Positions 31,134 to 32,587 of a stretch of DNA of 32,587 bases are shown here, in pieces. Location: IMG/VR virus record IMGVR_UViG_3300046462_000544, positions 1-32,587 of that record; one strand, given 5' to 3'. The translations under genes and the position numbers were made by a program. Positions within the stretch are counted from its first letter, which is position 1. The number at the start of each line of letters is the position of its first letter. The notes under the pieces were generated by a model. The model had not been told where the DNA came from. It saw nothing but the letters and a program-made list of their open reading frames with translations, and did no database searches. The stretch is from a virus.

Positions 31134-32587
31134 CGCTTGACCTCCTGCTCCCACTCTTCCCTTGTGGGGCGCTGCTGGCCGAGGATGACCCGGCGGGCCA
31201 TCTCGAGTTGTTGGTCCTTCGACATTTGCGGCCACTGCTTCCTGACGCCAGGAAGGTGCGCTTTGATCAGCTTTGCGTACACCTCGGCGTCCATCGACTC
31301 CAGCCGGCGGGCGCTCTCCGCGGCCGCGTACTCTTCATAGGCCTGATCGGCGGCTCTGACCTTCTGGCGCGCCTCCAGCTCGACCTGGTTGGCAGCACGC
31401 CGTATCTTCTCCTGCTCGCGTGCTGGCGCAGCGTTCCTGTAATCCTCGGCCCACTCAACAAACAGGCCAAGGAAACGATCGCGAGGATTCTTTGCAGGGC
31501 TGGGGGTCTTCGTCCGCGGCAGCATGCCGAGCGACCGGGGCTGCGTCTCCAGGTCGATCGCGCACTGGTACATGAAGCCGGCCATGTCGGCCGGGTCGCC
31601 CAGCGCCGCGAGAACCTTGCGCGCGAGGGCCATGTCTCCCTTGTTCTCCTCCCGCACCAGAACAGACCCGAAACGAGTCTCCGGGTAGCAGTCCTGCATC
31701 TCGCGGGTTTTGAGAAAGAACAGATCCAGTGCTTTTCGCTCTTCCTCGCTGGGTTCCGGCTCTTTGTCCTCGGGCAGCAGTATGGGCGGACTCTCTCGCT
31801 CAACAGGAGGGGTTTTAACGGGGCCGGAGTGGGCATCAGATCCGCCCGCACGCACAAGACTTCTATGCTCTTCTAAGCTCCTCTGCGGGAATAAGGATGC
31901 GCCGGCTGTACTCGCTTTTTGAGTGAGTGTGTCCAGACTGTTTTCCGCAGTTTGTACGGACTCTTGAGAGGTTTGTACATACCTTTTCTCGGCGGCCTCG
32001 GTGAGCAGCGGGAGTAGCTTCGGAGCGTAGAGCTCCTTTACTAGGCCCTGGCGAGCTGTGTGGGCGGCCGCGTGACCATTCTTGAACTCATGCTCCTGAC
32101 GAATTATCTTGACGCCCCTGGAGGTCCATCTGGTATCCTCTCTCTGAGCGATGAACAGTCGGAAGCCAGCCATCAGATCAGCGTGCAGGGCCGCGGCGAG
32201 CTCGTTTTCTCGGGCCTGTTCGGTTTTCCACGTTTCGATGACTTCTTTTGGCCGATCCTTTATTTGCTTCCAGATACAGGCACCGAAAAGGTATGTACAT
32301 ACCTTTTCGTAGCTTTCCGGGGTAGCCTCATCGGGCTCTGGATTGCCAGCCTCCTGCTCCGCTCGCGCGAGATCGATGGCGCCGTAGCGATACAGGCGGC
32401 GTCTCCCCTGATAGTTGTCTTTGGGCTTCGCCTTTGGGTGTGGCTTGTTGCCCCAGACGCCCATCCTGACCCCGAGCCGCCACGCCTTCCGCATATTCGC
32501 TTCATCGATCCCGAGATCGGCCGCCGCGTTTTCAAGGTGTAGCTCATTGCCCTCTTTGTCGACGGCCCAGGCTGAGAGTGTAGGCCA
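31130..32587 (-). CDS. Putative phage replication initiator, 5' end outside window
   Basis: The frame is open from the right edge, so the true start lies outside; 485 residues are visible. Near the visible N-terminus LENAAADLGIDEANMRKAWR forms a helix-turn-helix of winged-helix type, followed by basic sequence. A Ser/Thr/Gln-rich linker (about 190-250 of the visible part) separates it from a helical C-terminal part. That part has LFFLKTREMQDCY and, near the end, VYAKLIKAHLPGVRKQWPQM. HTH, low-complexity linker and helical C-terminus is the plan of lambda O-like and DnaD-like initiators. Inside the gene lie a perfect 26-bp palindrome and matching repeats, as lambda O contains its own origin. 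It is upstream of a long coupled operon. The initiator role is inference. Confidence 0.55.
   Translation of the reverse strand, partial: WPTLSAWAVDKEGNELHLENAAADLGIDEANMRKAWRLGVRMGVWGNKPHPKAKPKDNYQGRRRLYRYGAIDLARAEQEAGNPEPDEATPESYEKVCTYLFGACIWKQIKDRPKEVIETWKTEQARENELAAALHADLMAGFRLFIAQREDTRWTSRGVKIIRQEHEFKNGHAAAHTARQGLVKELYAPKLLPLLTEAAEKRYVQTSQESVQTAENSLDTLTQKASTAGASLFPQRSLEEHRSLVRAGGSDAHSGPVKTPPVERESPPILLPEDKEPEPSEEERKALDLFFLKTREMQDCYPETRFGSVLVREENKGDMALARKVLAALGDPADMAGFMYQCAIDLETQPRSLGMLPRTKTPSPAKNPRDRFLGLFVEWAEDYRNAAPAREQEKIRRAANQVELEARQKVRAADQAYEEYAAAESARRLESMDAEVYAKLIKAHLPGVRKQWPQMSKDQQLEMARRVILGQQRPTREEWEQEVKR
31950..31988. repeat. Iteron-like direct repeats (GTTTGTAC) matching the palindrome
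   Basis: GTTTGTAC occurs at 31950-31957 and 31971-31978, exactly 21 bases apart (two helical turns). The second copy continues as TGTACATACCTTTTC (31974-31988), identical to one half of the palindrome at 32294-32308. The surroundings are less GC-rich than the rest of the gene. Confidence 0.6.
32284..32309. repeat. Perfect 26-bp palindrome inside the putative initiator gene
   Basis: CGAAAAGGTATGT (32284-32296) is followed without a spacer by its exact reverse complement (32297-32309). The right half recurs at 31974-31988, where it is read in a different codon frame. A perfect inverted repeat of this length within coding DNA is strongly non-random and suggests binding by a dimeric protein, as at an origin or operator. 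Confidence 0.7.

Noticed and set aside
1-32587. tRNA, rRNA, CRISPR array, integrase or insertion sequence
   Set aside because: Looked for on both strands; no cloverleaf, regular spaced repeat, recombinase or transposase motif was recognised by eye. A tRNAscan or profile search could still find one.

Overview
The window reads as part of the genome of a tailed, short-tailed (podovirus-type) phage whose genes follow the order of Salmonella phage P22: small and large terminase, portal, scaffold, coat, gp4-like adaptors, gp10-like tail hub, collar/fibre, then three ejection proteins. No host housekeeping gene, rRNA, tRNA, integrase or CRISPR array was recognised. The DNA is GC-rich and gene-dense. 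BACON repeats of the wording seen in soil Acidobacteriota, a cohesin-dockerin protein and exported proteins starting MKTLLLL suggest an Acidobacteriota (Solibacter/Bryobacter-like) host; that assignment is inference.

Layout, in the direction of transcription. (1) 32587 to 28378, minus strand: an early-type operon of mostly overlapping small genes. It starts with a putative replication protein (5' end outside the window) that carries a perfect 26-bp palindrome and iteron-like repeats, and continues through small proteins, a secreted cohesin-dockerin protein and several Cys-rich mini-proteins. (2) 27080 to 28322, plus strand: the only plus-strand block, with a solo LuxR-type DNA-binding protein, two small unknowns and a YiiX/NlpC-P60-like hydrolase. 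It ends in two adjacent palindromes. (3) 26970 to 25386, minus: an XRE regulator divergent from the LuxR gene, then a Mu Gam-like DNA-end-binding protein, a KTSC protein and an unknown. (4) 25314 to 22615: two small membrane proteins, a small unknown, terminase subunits and two more small genes. (5) 22613 to the left edge: head, tail and ejection genes.

The most unusual feature is in the structural module. Four genes encoding proteins with clear Sec signal peptides sit among cytoplasmically assembled head and tail genes: a 428-residue protein and a 1456-residue BACON protein between portal and scaffold, a 284-residue protein after the coat gene, and a 690-residue parallel beta-helix protein between two gp4-like adaptors. 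A fifth exported protein (cohesin-dockerin) is in the early operon. Three of them share an N-terminal module that also appears as an insertion in the tail hub. This phage therefore seems to carry a set of exported adhesion or carbohydrate-interaction proteins made together with its virion proteins. A second notable feature is a candidate replication origin inside the putative initiator gene.
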